A stretch of DNA of 64,000 nt from Pontibacter diazotrophicus (GTDB lineage: Bacteria > Bacteroidota > Bacteroidia > Cytophagales > Hymenobacteraceae). The stretch lies in assembly GCF_003367245.1 (NCBI RefSeq), contig NZ_QRGR01000008.1, forward strand, positions 62,001 through 126,000, read 5' to 3'. The notes under the pieces were generated by a model, which worked only from the letters and a program-made list of their open reading frames with translations, had not been told where the DNA came from and did no database searches. Below are positions 52,381 through 60,005 of this stretch, piece by piece; within the stretch, counting starts at the first letter, position 1; every line of letters begins with the position of its first letter. Both the position numbers and the translations under genes were made by a program.

Positions 52381-52517
52381 TGTAGGGGGAGGAATCGAAC
52401 CTCCACGGAGTAGTTAGGCAAATGTCTTTGTACCAGTAGATAGATCAAAAGTTGCTTTATCCCAGAACCTCCACCCCCGAGATCGGAGGGCTTGTCTGCC
52501 AGTTTCAACACCCTACA
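52381..52517 (-). ncRNA. 137-nt tRNA-like RNA with oversized variable region, copy 1
   Basis: Numbered from 52517 downward. Acceptor stem TGTAGGG (1-7) pairs with CCCTACA (131-137); the next base is G and no CCA is encoded. D arm TTG-AAACTGGCAGA-CAA (10-26) is leucine-tRNA-like with G18G19. T arm GGAGG-TTCGATT-CCTCC (114-130) is canonical. The anticodon place holds CCTCCG-ATCT-CGGGGG (29-44); the alternative 7-nt loop CGATCTC has G where T33 is needed. Residues 46-111 form a branched domain: GGAGGTT/AAC(TA)CTCC enclosing hairpins 57-75 and 84-101. Own promoter and terminator. Not a normal tRNA; possibly a Y-RNA-like tRNA mimic. Confidence 0.75.
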
Positions 52518-52532
52518 TTGTTGTTGATAATT

Positions 52533-52564
52533 CAAATATAGAACGCCCTTTTTTAAATTGCAAA
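52533..52564 (-). promoter_or_regulatory. consensus Bacteroidota promoter of tRNA-like RNA copy 1
   Basis: Minus strand: TTTG (52564-52561), 20-nt spacer, TATATTTG (52540-52533). Both boxes match the TTTG/TAnnTTTG consensus exactly. The RNA body begins 15 nt downstream of the -7 box. Confidence 0.85.
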
Positions 52565-52587
52565 TTTTTCAATAAAAATAATTTAAA

Positions 52588-53066
52588 TGTGCGACTATGA
52601 TAGGTAATACGCCTTTTAGTTTGATGGGTTGTAATTATATGGCAAATATTTAAATTCATTACTTTTTGTCTTGCTGCCTGTTTTCATTGTTTTAAATAAA
52701 AAGATATATTTTAAAGGGGGGGTAACGGCAAATTGTTATGTCTTCTTTATTTATGCAGTAGCATATAGAGGGGGGCTGTGTCGATAAGCGAGGCTATTTG
52801 TGCGTAAAGGATATGTTGCCTGTGCTCAAACCTATTTAAGAGATAGCGTATGGTATTGTCAACACCCGGTCTTTTACAGGGATGGGAGCCTTGGCTTAGA
52901 TAGAAATAAACGTATAAGTTTATTTCTATCTAAGCTAAAAATTTTGAAGTGCGTATACTACATGTTGAGTTAGCCGCTTATCGAAAATAACTTATACTAT
53001 AGACGCTGTTCCTTGCGTTTATCTTTTTTAAACTGACCAAACTGAATTAACCAAACCGAAAAAATT
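52588..53066. other. AT-rich gap between RNA unit 1 and the DUF2911 gene
   Basis: 479 bp. Besides the inverted repeat at 52894-52935 no gene or RNA was recognised. Upstream part is very AT-rich with a GGGGGGG run near 52718. Confidence 0.4.
52894..52935. repeat. perfect 18-bp inverted repeat
   Basis: GCTTAGATAGAAATAAAC (52894-52911) and its exact complement (52918-52935) enclose GTATAA. No clear T-run follows. It lies 131 bp upstream of the DUF2911 gene; it could be a terminator of an unseen transcript, an operator or a mobile-element end. Confidence 0.7.
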
Positions 53067-53591
53067 ATGAAAAACACACGCATTTTAAATTCACTCGCAC
53101 TGTTGTTTGTTTGTATGCTGATGTCCACCATCGCCTGGGCGCAGAATGAGCAAAAGGCAAGCCCTCCTGCCACAGCAACCGGTAAAGTAGGAGAAGCAGA
53201 TATCACTGTTAACTACAGCAGCCCGGCTGTAAAAGGCCGCCAGATATGGGGTGACCTAGTGCCCTATGGAGAAGTATGGCGCGCAGGAGCCAACGAGGCT
53301 ACTACTGTTACAGTTGATGAGGATGTAATGGTGGAAGGAAAAGAGTTACCTGCCGGCACCTACAGCCTGTATACCATACCGGGAGAAGACGAATGGACCG
53401 TGATTTTCAATAAAACAGCCAAGCAGTGGGGTACACAGTACGACGAAGGCCAGGATGCGCTACGCGTAACAACCAAGCCACGCCAGGCTGCTACTATGAA
53501 TGAGCGCCTGGCTTACGATGTAACGGACCAAGGCCTTGTACTCCGTTGGGAGAACCTGGAGGTGCCTGTTACTATAACAGCTCAGAAGTAG
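53067..53591 (+). CDS. DUF2911 domain secreted protein
   Basis: 174 aa. Sec signal 1-25 (STIAWAQ). The DUF2911 core is clear: ITVNYSSPAVKGRQIWGDLV, PYGEVWRAGANEATT, LPAGTYSLYTIPGEDEWTVI and a C-terminal LVLRWENLEVPV. Family function is unknown; the proteins are common in Bacteroidota periplasm. It lies between the two copies of the tRNA-like RNA unit, and has its own terminator. Confidence 0.9.
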   Translation: MKNTRILNSLALLFVCMLMSTIAWAQNEQKASPPATATGKVGEADITVNYSSPAVKGRQIWGDLVPYGEVWRAGANEATTVTVDEDVMVEGKELPAGTYSLYTIPGEDEWTVIFNKTAKQWGTQYDEGQDALRVTTKPRQAATMNERLAYDVTDQGLVLRWENLEVPVTITAQK

Positions 53592-53612
53592 TACACTCAT
53601 ATTGTTTCTTTT

Positions 53613-53658
53613 AATCCTGCGCTGCATGTTCATAAATTATGTGGCGCAGGATTTTTTT
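53613..53658 (+). terminator. terminator after the DUF2911 gene
   Basis: AATCCTGCGC (53613-53622) pairs with GCGCAGGATT (53644-53653), followed by five more T residues. It lies 21 bp after the stop codon. Confidence 0.85.
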
Positions 53659-53716
53659 ATGCCTGCCAGGCAGTGTCAGGTAAAGAGAGTGTCATTCATG
53701 TTATCGCTAAAAAGAG

Positions 53717-53751
53717 AAAGCCTCTCCGGTTTATGGTCGGAGAGGCTTTTT
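53717..53751 (-). terminator. terminator of tRNA-like RNA copy 2
   Basis: Same 12-bp stem as copy 1 (53717-53728 with 53738-53749); one loop base differs. Confidence 0.82.
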
Positions 53752-53754
53752 AGC

Positions 53755-53891
53755 TGTAGGGGGAGGAATCGAACCTCCACGGAGTAGTTAGGCAAATGTC
53801 TTTGTACCAGTAGATAGATCAAAAGTTGCTTTATCCCAGAACCTCCACCCCCGAGATCGGAGGGCTTGTCTGCCAGTTTCAACACCCTACA
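53755..53891 (-). ncRNA. 137-nt tRNA-like RNA with oversized variable region, copy 2
   Basis: Identical over all 137 nt to the RNA at 52381-52517, with its own promoter and terminator. Perfect identity of the RNA body, while the terminator loop and leader each carry a change, hints at recent duplication or selection on the RNA. Open frames read across this unit on the minus strand are by-products of the RNA sequence. Confidence 0.75.
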
Positions 53892-53906
53892 TTGTTGTTG
53901 ATGATT

Positions 53907-53938
53907 CAAATATAGAACGCCCTTTTTTAAATTGCAAA
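53907..53938 (-). promoter_or_regulatory. consensus Bacteroidota promoter of tRNA-like RNA copy 2
   Basis: TTTG (53938-53935), 20-nt spacer, TATATTTG (53914-53907), the same as copy 1. Confidence 0.85.
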
Positions 53939-54112
53939 TTTTTCAATAAAAATAATTTAAAAATATATAATCGTTAAGTAATAACCGCATATTTAATAAG
54001 AATGATACGCAGGTGATGTTATTTTGTTAAATCTGTGTTTGTTTCTTTTTATAGGCCTGCAACAGCTTAAGACACTGACTATCAGTTATTAGCTCTTGCT
54101 GTTGGGCCAGCG

Positions 54113-54655
54113 TTACCAGCCCTTGCGCTTTTTTAGCTCTGTTATATGAGCCAGGTGGTGTTCTCCGTGCCATGCGTAGAGCCCAATGTGTTCGCGAATC
54201 CGTTGCTCTCCATTTTCTGGATGAATAAACTTTCGCTCCAACTGCTCTGGCTGCAGGCTTTTGAGGAGCAGCACCCACCGTTGGTGCAAAGCAGTTAGCA
54301 ATGCCAGTGAAATCTCCGGTGCCCCTTGCTGGCTGTCAGTCAGGTTTGCCCATTCTCCCTCGTTGTAGGGCCTGATAGTAGGTGCATTCTCTGTTAAAGC
54401 CAGTTTTTGGCGGGTATAGCCATTCAGGTGGCTGTCGGGGAGGTGGTGGATGACCTGCCGCACAGTCCAGCCGCCTTCACGGTATGGAGTGTCTAACTGC
54501 TCCTGCGTCATGTTTGCCACCGCTTCCTGCAGCCTGGCAGGGAGTCCGGCAATGGATAGAATATGTTGCTCTATCTGCTCGTCAGTGAGGGGCTGCGAAA
54601 CATCAAACTTGCCAATAGGATAGCGCAGTTGCTCTGATTCTTCATTCGACATCAT
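54113..54655 (-). CDS. DinB/YfiT-type putative metal-dependent hydrolase
   Basis: 180 aa. Four-helix DinB fold with the metal ligands of the YfiT/BstA group: His in VIHHLPDSHLNGY and the C-terminal HGEHHLAHI. YREGGWTVRQVIHHL is the family-typical segment before the first ligand. DinB-like proteins include thiol transferases and bacillithiol S-transferases; the BstA relation suggests thiol transfer, but this is not certain. No signal peptide, cytoplasmic. Divergent from the DUF4174 gene. Confidence 0.86.
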   Translation of the reverse strand: MMSNEESEQLRYPIGKFDVSQPLTDEQIEQHILSIAGLPARLQEAVANMTQEQLDTPYREGGWTVRQVIHHLPDSHLNGYTRQKLALTENAPTIRPYNEGEWANLTDSQQGAPEISLALLTALHQRWVLLLKSLQPEQLERKFIHPENGEQRIREHIGLYAWHGEHHLAHITELKKRKGW

Positions 54656-54828
54656 TGTTTTTCTGACTTAGATTTTGCTAACCGAGTTACAGGATTTTCT
54701 GCCGTTGTGCAACGGTTCCGGCTGGTAATATAGTGGAACGATATAAAGAGTGAAAAGAGGGTAGCAGAATGAGTATAAAAGAGAAGGCAGTATAAACCAT
54801 GCTGCTGGCTGCACACGTATGCTAGAGG

Positions 54829-55287
54829 ATGAAAAAGATAGTATTTTCTTTGTTCCTTGCTGGCTTCATGCTGTTTGGCTTGCGGGCAGATGCACAAACC
54901 AAGTCCTCTGGAAATATCCTGGAGCAGTATAAGTGGAAGAAGCGCCCTCTGCTGATTTTCGCACCTTCCGCAGAAAACCCAGCGTATGTACGCCAGAAAG
55001 AACTTATACAAGCCGACAAGGCCGCATTGAATGACCGTGACATGGTGGTGATAGAGCTGATTGGGCAGGATAAAGTATACGTGAACGGCACACGGCAGAA
55101 AGGGCAGCATGGGCAAGACTTGCGCAGCCGCTTTCAGGTGCCGCAGGAGGCTTTCTCTGTTATTTTGATTGGTAAAGACGGCACAGAAAAACAGCGGAAC
55201 AATGGGACTGTTGCGCTGGAAAATATTTTTGGCCTGATAGACCAGATGCCGATGCGCCGGCAGGAAATGCGCGAAAATCGAGACTAA
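54829..55287 (+). CDS. DUF4174 domain secreted protein
   Basis: 152 aa. Signal peptide 1-22 (RADAQ). DUF4174 pattern: LEQYKWKKRPLLIFAPS, DRDMVVIELIG, LRSRFQVPQEAFSVILIGKDG and the C-terminal IFGLIDQMPMRRQEM. The fold is thioredoxin-like without the CxxC. Function unknown; periplasmic. Starts 21 bp before the SDR gene on the same strand, so the two are likely co-transcribed. Confidence 0.86.
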   Translation: MKKIVFSLFLAGFMLFGLRADAQTKSSGNILEQYKWKKRPLLIFAPSAENPAYVRQKELIQADKAALNDRDMVVIELIGQDKVYVNGTRQKGQHGQDLRSRFQVPQEAFSVILIGKDGTEKQRNNGTVALENIFGLIDQMPMRRQEMRENRD

Positions 55288-55308
55288 TACTTTTCACAAG
55301 AACAAACA

Positions 55309-56118
55309 ATGTCCATAACACAATCTAGTTTGAACAGTACTGCCCTGATAACGGGTGCCTCCGCAGGCATCGGCTATGAACTGGCAGAGCTTTTTGCGCA
55401 GCACGGCCACAACCTGGTGCTGGTAGCCCGGTCCGAAGACAAGCTTCAAAGCATGGCCTTGAAGTTTGCAATCAAATACAAGGTATACACAAAAGTAATT
55501 GCGGCAGACCTGAGCGAGCATGATGCCCCGGAAAAAGTGATGGCGCAACTAAAGCAGGAGGGTACCACTGTCGATGTGCTGGTGAATAATGCCGGATTCG
55601 GCTATTATGGCGCTTTCAAAGAATCTGATTTGCAGCGGGAGCTGGATATGATGCAGTTGAACATGGTGTCGCTCACGCATCTCTGCAAATTGTTTCTGGA
55701 GCAACTGCCAAAGGAGCGGCAGGGTAGGATTATGAATGTGTCTTCTACAGCGGCGTTTCCACCTGCAGGCCCGTTTATGGCTGTATACTATGCCAGCAAA
55801 GCTTATGTGCAGTCTTTTTCGGAGGCATTGGCTGCGGAACTGGAAGACAGCAATGTAACGGTGACAACGCTCTCCCCCGGCCCAACGGAAACAAACTTTA
55901 AAGAAGCGGCAAATTTACATGGGTCCGGCCTTTTCTCGAAGCAGTTTATAGCCGATGCACGAAGCGTGGCCAAAGCCGGTTACGAGGGTATGATGGCCGG
56001 CGAGGTAGTCGTGATTCCAGGTGTCTATAACAAGCTTACCGTCTTGTCTACCCGGTTTGTGCCGCGGAGCATCCTCCGGAATATGGTGAAAAAAATACAG
56101 GAGAAGCGCGGCGCTTAA
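55309..56118 (+). CDS. SDR family oxidoreductase (paralogue 2)
   Basis: 269 aa. TGASAGIGYELA cofactor motif, VARSEDKL, LVNNAGFGYYG, Ser in NVSSTAAFPP and the Tyr-x3-Lys pair in YYASKAYVQ. Similar throughout to the SDR at 46896 and to DltE/YqjQ-like short-chain dehydrogenases. It lies 21 bp after the DUF4174 gene. Substrate unknown. Confidence 0.9.
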   Translation: MSITQSSLNSTALITGASAGIGYELAELFAQHGHNLVLVARSEDKLQSMALKFAIKYKVYTKVIAADLSEHDAPEKVMAQLKQEGTTVDVLVNNAGFGYYGAFKESDLQRELDMMQLNMVSLTHLCKLFLEQLPKERQGRIMNVSSTAAFPPAGPFMAVYYASKAYVQSFSEALAAELEDSNVTVTTLSPGPTETNFKEAANLHGSGLFSKQFIADARSVAKAGYEGMMAGEVVVIPGVYNKLTVLSTRFVPRSILRNMVKKIQEKRGA

Positions 56119-56145
56119 CAGGAGGCTGAGCTTAGGGCAGCGGGA

Positions 56146-56766
56146 CTACGGCCGCTCCTTCACCTCTTTTTGGTGCTTCAGGAACCAGTCGTATATCTCA
56201 GGGTTATTGTAGGTTTCGGTCCAGGAGTCGTGCTTCAGGTGAGGATAAATCGTAAGTTTTACGTGTCCGCCTGCTGCTTCTACGGCTTTAGCCATTTTCA
56301 ACGTTTCCTCTACAGGCACAATATCGTCTTTGGCTCCATGGAAAGCCCATATAGGCATTTTAGCGAGGTGGCGTGCTTTTGAGGGCTCGCCGCCACCGCA
56401 TACAGGCAGGATAGCGGCAAACTTCTCCGGGCGGGCTGCCGCCCAATGCCAGGTGCCATAGCCACCCATGCTGATGCCGGTGAGGTAGATACGGGTTTTA
56501 TCTGTCCGCACCTGCTCCAGCACTTCCTTCAGCCACTCACTCAAGAGCGGCATTTGCCAGTAAGACTGGCGTGGGCATTGCGGATAGGCTACCACAAACG
56601 GGAAGTCTTCTTTGCCTATCAGGTATTTTGGTAATCCCTGCAGCTTTACTTTCTCCAGGTCACTGCCCCGTTCGCCCGCACCATGCAGGAACAGGATCAG
56701 CGGCCATTCTTTCTCCTCCTGTTCATGGTAGGCTGCCGGGTAGTAAATTGTATACTTGTAACTCAT
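56146..56766 (-). CDS. alpha/beta hydrolase (phospholipase/carboxylesterase or dienelactone-hydrolase-like)
   Basis: 206 aa. LILFLHGAGERGSD forms the oxyanion-hole strand, LTGISMGGYGTW holds the nucleophile Ser (G-x-S-x-G), AFHGAKDDIVPVEE the Asp and HLKHDSWTETY the His. The length and GISMGG motif match small prolyl-oligopeptidase-like esterases. Without a signal peptide it should be cytoplasmic; in many relatives the same domain is secreted. Convergent with the SDR gene. Confidence 0.88.
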   Translation of the reverse strand: MSYKYTIYYPAAYHEQEEKEWPLILFLHGAGERGSDLEKVKLQGLPKYLIGKEDFPFVVAYPQCPRQSYWQMPLLSEWLKEVLEQVRTDKTRIYLTGISMGGYGTWHWAAARPEKFAAILPVCGGGEPSKARHLAKMPIWAFHGAKDDIVPVEETLKMAKAVEAAGGHVKLTIYPHLKHDSWTETYNNPEIYDWFLKHQKEVKERP

Positions 56767-56970
56767 AGCTCCTCCATTTCATCTCCCTTTATTTGGTACG
56801 ACGGATATAGCTGATGGCGTTGAGGAAGTGGGTGAACTTTCCGCTAACAGTGCCTTCCCTGGTTTAAAGCGGAGGTATTTGTTGGTGGCAAGCCGCTACG
56901 CTGTTTGTTAAAATTGTGTTAAAGTGGCGGCTAAACGCGGAAACTACAGGCATGCTGCTTATATTGAAAT

Positions 56971-58191
56971 ATGCACAAACTGCTTTCCGTCCTTGTCCTA
57001 CTTCTGCTCCTGTTCTGCTCTTTGCCTGTACTGGGCCAGCATGTGGTGCAGGGGCGAGTGGTAGACGAACGAACGGATGAGCCGCTTGAGTTCGTGTCGG
57101 TTTACGTGAACACCACCACCATCGGCACCTCCACCAACGAGGCAGGGGCTTTTACCCTGACACTGCCGGATGGCCATTATGAGCTAATTGTGTCTTACCT
57201 GGGCTATGAGCCCATCATATACCCGGTAAACACGGCCGCACTTCCAAAATCAATCCTGTTTAAGGTGCGGGCTAAAGAAAATGCACTGCAGGAGGTGGTG
57301 GTAAAAGGTACCCGCGATAGCCAGTGGTACGATAACCTGGAGGTATTTAAGCAGCGGTTTCTGGGGCAAAGTGAGTTTGGGAAGCAATGTAAACTGCTGA
57401 ATCCGGAAATACTCACCATTACATTCAACGCTGAGACAGCCCTGCTGGAGGTAAAGGCAGACGAGCCGCTTCAAATTCAAAACGATGCGCTGGGATATAA
57501 AATAGAGTACCTGCTCACAGGTTTCAGGTTTTACGGGCGCGAAGGCTATGTGGTGTTTCTGGGGTATCCGAAGTATGTGTTGCTGCAGGGCGGCAAAAGA
57601 AAGCAGCGCAGGTGGGAGCGAAACAGGCAGCGGGCGTACCATGGCTCCGTGATGCATTTTGTGCGGGCGGTGCAGCAGAAGCGTCTCGAGGAAGAGGGCT
57701 TTAACCTGCGCCGCCTGTACCGGACCCCCAACCCTGACCGCCCTACCGAGGAAGAGATAGCCGCCGCACGGGCTGCGCTTAAAGCCAGGAGCGGAGCAGT
57801 CCAGGTAGGAGGCACTGATTCTATCTCTGACATATTAGCAAGGGCAAGGCTGCCGAAAACAATAGAGTCCCTGGATATTAACCCGGTGCCTTACAGCGAT
57901 TACCTGCAGCAGCACGCCACAGGCGCAAAGCTGGCCTTTGATGGTTACTTTCAGGTAGTGTATACAGGCGAGAAGGAAGAGGCGGGCTATGTGTGGCAGC
58001 AGAGCATGTTCAAAAAGCGGGAGCCGTCTTACCAGACGTCTGTGCTATACCTGCAAAGTGATGAAGTGCTTTTAGAAAGCAACGGTAATATTGTGGAGCC
58101 ACTGAATGTGTTCTTTGAGGGTTACTGGGGCTGGGAAAAAGTAGGAGACATGCTGCCCCTGGATTATCAGCCTGCTGAAGAGATGAATTAA
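56971..58191 (+). CDS. carboxypeptidase-regulatory-like domain protein without TonB barrel
   Basis: 406 aa. Signal peptide 1-22 (LPVLGQ). Residues about 25-110 are a CarboxypepD_reg-like beta-sandwich (VVQGRVVDERTDEPLEFVSV...GTSTNEAGAFTLTLPDGHYELIV...YLGYEP), the module usually found in front of TonB-dependent receptors. Here the plug and barrel are absent; a charged, Arg-rich unknown domain follows (about 110-406, e.g. YVLLQGGKRKQRRWERN). Periplasmic or surface; function unknown. Confidence 0.8.
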   Translation: MHKLLSVLVLLLLLFCSLPVLGQHVVQGRVVDERTDEPLEFVSVYVNTTTIGTSTNEAGAFTLTLPDGHYELIVSYLGYEPIIYPVNTAALPKSILFKVRAKENALQEVVVKGTRDSQWYDNLEVFKQRFLGQSEFGKQCKLLNPEILTITFNAETALLEVKADEPLQIQNDALGYKIEYLLTGFRFYGREGYVVFLGYPKYVLLQGGKRKQRRWERNRQRAYHGSVMHFVRAVQQKRLEEEGFNLRRLYRTPNPDRPTEEEIAAARAALKARSGAVQVGGTDSISDILARARLPKTIESLDINPVPYSDYLQQHATGAKLAFDGYFQVVYTGEKEEAGYVWQQSMFKKREPSYQTSVLYLQSDEVLLESNGNIVEPLNVFFEGYWGWEKVGDMLPLDYQPAEEMN

Positions 58192-58208
58192 TCTGGTACT
58201 GCACAGGC

Positions 58209-58757
58209 TTATATGTAACAACTCTGATCCATCAGCCTTAAGTCTTCCACCGGAAAACCTTTCTGCCGGGCCAGCTGTACGAGGCGGTCGTACACTTCCT
58301 CATTCAATTGGGGAGTGCGGGATAAAATCCAGAGGCTTTCGCGGTCTGGGGAACCGACGAGGACATATTGATAATCCGGATCCAGTTCCAGTATCCAGTA
58401 GTCGCCTTTAAAGGGCCAGAAGAACTGTACTTTCAGTTTGCTGTTGTTGCTGCCCTCCACCGGGAAAGCTTTGCCTGTAGCGGCCTCTCCTTCACCCTCC
58501 GGGCCACCTTTTCGGCAGAAGTTGTAGACATCCACATATCCTTCAGGATTCTGCCTGTACTCGGCATACACGCAGTGGCAGCCCTTCTCGAAACGTTGTG
58601 GCAAGGCGGCAATCTCATACCAACGCCCCTCGTAGCGGTCAAGATCAACACGGGGTACTGTGGCAAGTGGGGCGTGGCTGCTGCTGCAACTGCTTACAAG
58701 AGCGGTGGCAGCCAGCAAGGCGCCAGCGCTAAGCAGCAATTTTGTTTTTTTCTTCAT
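58209..58757 (-). CDS. blc: bacterial lipocalin
   Basis: 182 aa. Lipoprotein signal ending LVSSCSSS. Lipocalin signature LDRYEGRWYEIAALPQRFEKGC (motif G-x-W-Y) followed by AEYR, VYNFCRKGG, GDYWILELDPDYQYVLVGSPD and LWILSRTP. This is the Blc family, an outer-membrane lipoprotein that binds lysophospholipids or fatty acids. Overlapping context with the phospholipase A gene in the same window fits a lipid-recycling theme. Convergent with the preceding gene; GNAT gene lies 10 bp upstream on the same strand. Confidence 0.92.
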   Translation of the reverse strand: MKKKTKLLLSAGALLAATALVSSCSSSHAPLATVPRVDLDRYEGRWYEIAALPQRFEKGCHCVYAEYRQNPEGYVDVYNFCRKGGPEGEGEAATGKAFPVEGSNNSKLKVQFFWPFKGDYWILELDPDYQYVLVGSPDRESLWILSRTPQLNEEVYDRLVQLARQKGFPVEDLRLMDQSCYI

Positions 58758-58767
58758 TCAGTCGGTT

Positions 58768-59199
58768 CTAAAGCTGCTTGGTCATGCGGTAGTGCTGTAT
58801 GGTGCCAAACAGGATGTATGTTTCTTCCACTACCTCATACCCGTTCCGGCGGTAAAAGTTAACAGCATTCTCACGAGCCTGCAGTGTTAGCGTCATGGCT
58901 CCCAAAGCTTTGGCGCGTGCTTCCAGATATTCCATTAGCTGGTTGCCAAGCTGCTGCCCCTGCTTGTCTTTCCGGATGCCCATAAAGCGCAGTTGCCCCT
59001 CCTGCGGGGTGTTCATGTGCAGGCGGCAAATGCCCACAGCTTCCCCGTCGTCATCTACCAGCATAGCATGTATGGCTGTGGCATCGTCCTCCACGCGCTC
59101 ACTGCCCTCCGGCTGGCCCCAGGGCTGGCGCAGCGTTTCGTAGCGCAGGCGGTAGTACTTCTGAAATTCTTCGGGTGTGGCAGGTTCTATAACTTCCAT
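58768..59199 (-). CDS. GNAT family N-acetyltransferase
   Basis: 143 aa. Acetyl-CoA-binding motif A (LRFMGIRKDKQGQQLGNQLM, R-x2-G-x-G/A-like) and the following LTLQARENAVNFYRRNGYEV block are standard GNAT. The N-terminal FQKYYRLRYETLRQPWGQPEGSE is found in the ElaA-like/GNAT group that acts on unidentified small molecules. Ends 10 bp before the lipocalin gene begins, so the two may share a transcript. Confidence 0.88.
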   Translation of the reverse strand: MEVIEPATPEEFQKYYRLRYETLRQPWGQPEGSERVEDDATAIHAMLVDDDGEAVGICRLHMNTPQEGQLRFMGIRKDKQGQQLGNQLMEYLEARAKALGAMTLTLQARENAVNFYRRNGYEVVEETYILFGTIQHYRMTKQL

Positions 59200-59200
59200 G

Positions 59201-59245
59201 AATTGATTGTTGAATGGCTGAATTGTAAAATTGTTGTTTGTTGAG
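59201..59245. repeat. TTGATTGTT-type dispersed word repeat
   Basis: GATTGTTGAATGGCTGAATTGT here is nearly repeated as GATTGTTAAATGGCTGTATTGT at 60011-60035. Located at the upstream edge of the GNAT gene. Confidence 0.45.
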
Positions 59246-59444
59246 TTACCGTTAATGGCTGCATACCTGGCTTGCTGAAAAGCATCCGGTAATGTAAGCC
59301 TTTATTTTTGCCGTGTTTTCAAAAGGCGGATAGGAGTGGTGTACTCGAGCAGCAATTTAACCATTTAGTAATTTAACTTTCCGACAGTTAACAATAAATG
59401 AGATCCTACGTCTTTTATCTTGCATCTGATACCTGAAAATAAAA

Positions 59445-59452
59445 TAACTTTG
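59445..59452 (+). promoter_or_regulatory. possible -7 box (TAACTTTG) for yajQ
   Basis: TAACTTTG matches TAnnTTTG. The upstream -33 box is only approximate (CTTGC around 59420), so confidence is limited. It lies 55 bp before the yajQ start. The rest of the 307-bp gap (59246-59444) is AT-rich without other signals. Confidence 0.45.
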
Positions 59453-59506
59453 TCCGCTTTATAGCGTCTAAAACTAATTTTAGAGATAAACTGAAAACAG
59501 AAAACT

Positions 59507-60004
59507 ATGGCATCTTTTGATATCGTGAGCAAGGTAGATCCGCAGACAATGGATAACGCCGTCAATACCGCCCGCAAGGAGATTATGAACCGTTACGATT
59601 TTCGTGACACGAAGGGCAGCATCGAGTACGACAAAAAGGCGAACGAGGTACACATCGCCATGGAAAACGACATGCGTGTGCAACATGCGGAGGACGTGCT
59701 GCTTAATAAAATGGTGAAGCAGGGCATGGATGCCACCGCACTGGACTTTTCAAAGGAAGCCTACCAATCGGGGGCTATGGTGAAGAAGGACATCAAGGTA
59801 AAGGCAGGCATCGACAAAGAAACTTCCAAGAAAATTATGAAGCTGATTAAAGACAGCAAGTTAAAAGTGTCTGCTGCCATGATGGATGAGCAAATTCGCG
59901 TAACAGGCAAGAAGATAGACGACCTGCAGGATGTAATCGCCGTGATGCGTGGTAACAGCGAGGAAATAGGCATGCCGCTGCAGTACATCAACATGAAATC
60001 CTAA
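59507..60004 (+). CDS. yajQ: YajQ family nucleotide-binding protein
   Basis: 165 aa, full length. Family hallmarks: MASFDIVSKVDPQTMDNAVN at the N-terminus, NRYDFRDTKGSIEYD, and KLIKDSKLKVSAAMMDEQIRVTGKKIDDLQDVI in the second ferredoxin-like repeat. YajQ proteins bind nucleotides and, in Xanthomonas, cyclic di-GMP; the ligand here is not determined. Cytoplasmic. Confidence 0.95.
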   Translation: MASFDIVSKVDPQTMDNAVNTARKEIMNRYDFRDTKGSIEYDKKANEVHIAMENDMRVQHAEDVLLNKMVKQGMDATALDFSKEAYQSGAMVKKDIKVKAGIDKETSKKIMKLIKDSKLKVSAAMMDEQIRVTGKKIDDLQDVIAVMRGNSEEIGMPLQYINMKS

Positions 60005-60005
60005 C

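Larger units (their letters stand above)
52333..52587 (-). repeat. 255-bp duplicated RNA-gene unit, copy 1
   Basis: Contains terminator, tRNA-like RNA and promoter. It matches 53707-53961 over its full length with two differences that I can find (hairpin loop G/A near 52359; GATAATT against GATGATT near 52530). The match starts and stops abruptly, so the unit was duplicated as a block. Confidence 0.9.
53707..53961 (-). repeat. 255-bp duplicated RNA-gene unit, copy 2
   Basis: Same direction and length as 52333-52587 with only two differences seen. The two copies are direct repeats 1374 bp apart, so the DUF2911 gene between them could be lost by recombination. Confidence 0.9.

Noticed and set aside
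52381..52517. Ordinary tRNA-Leu or tRNA-Ser
   Set aside because: D and T arms fit, but no 7-nt anticodon loop with T33 can be drawn and the variable region is about 66 nt, far beyond normal type II tRNAs.
52381..52517. tmRNA or selenocysteine tRNA
   Set aside because: No G3-U70 pair, no tag-coding frame and only 137 nt, so not tmRNA; no TCA anticodon or 8-bp acceptor, so not tRNA-Sec.
52272..52535. Open frame of 87 codons on the minus strand over RNA unit 1 (and a near-identical one at 53676-53909)
   Set aside because: They read through the tRNA-like RNA and its terminator; the near-identity comes from the duplicated RNA unit. No domain or start signal supports protein coding.
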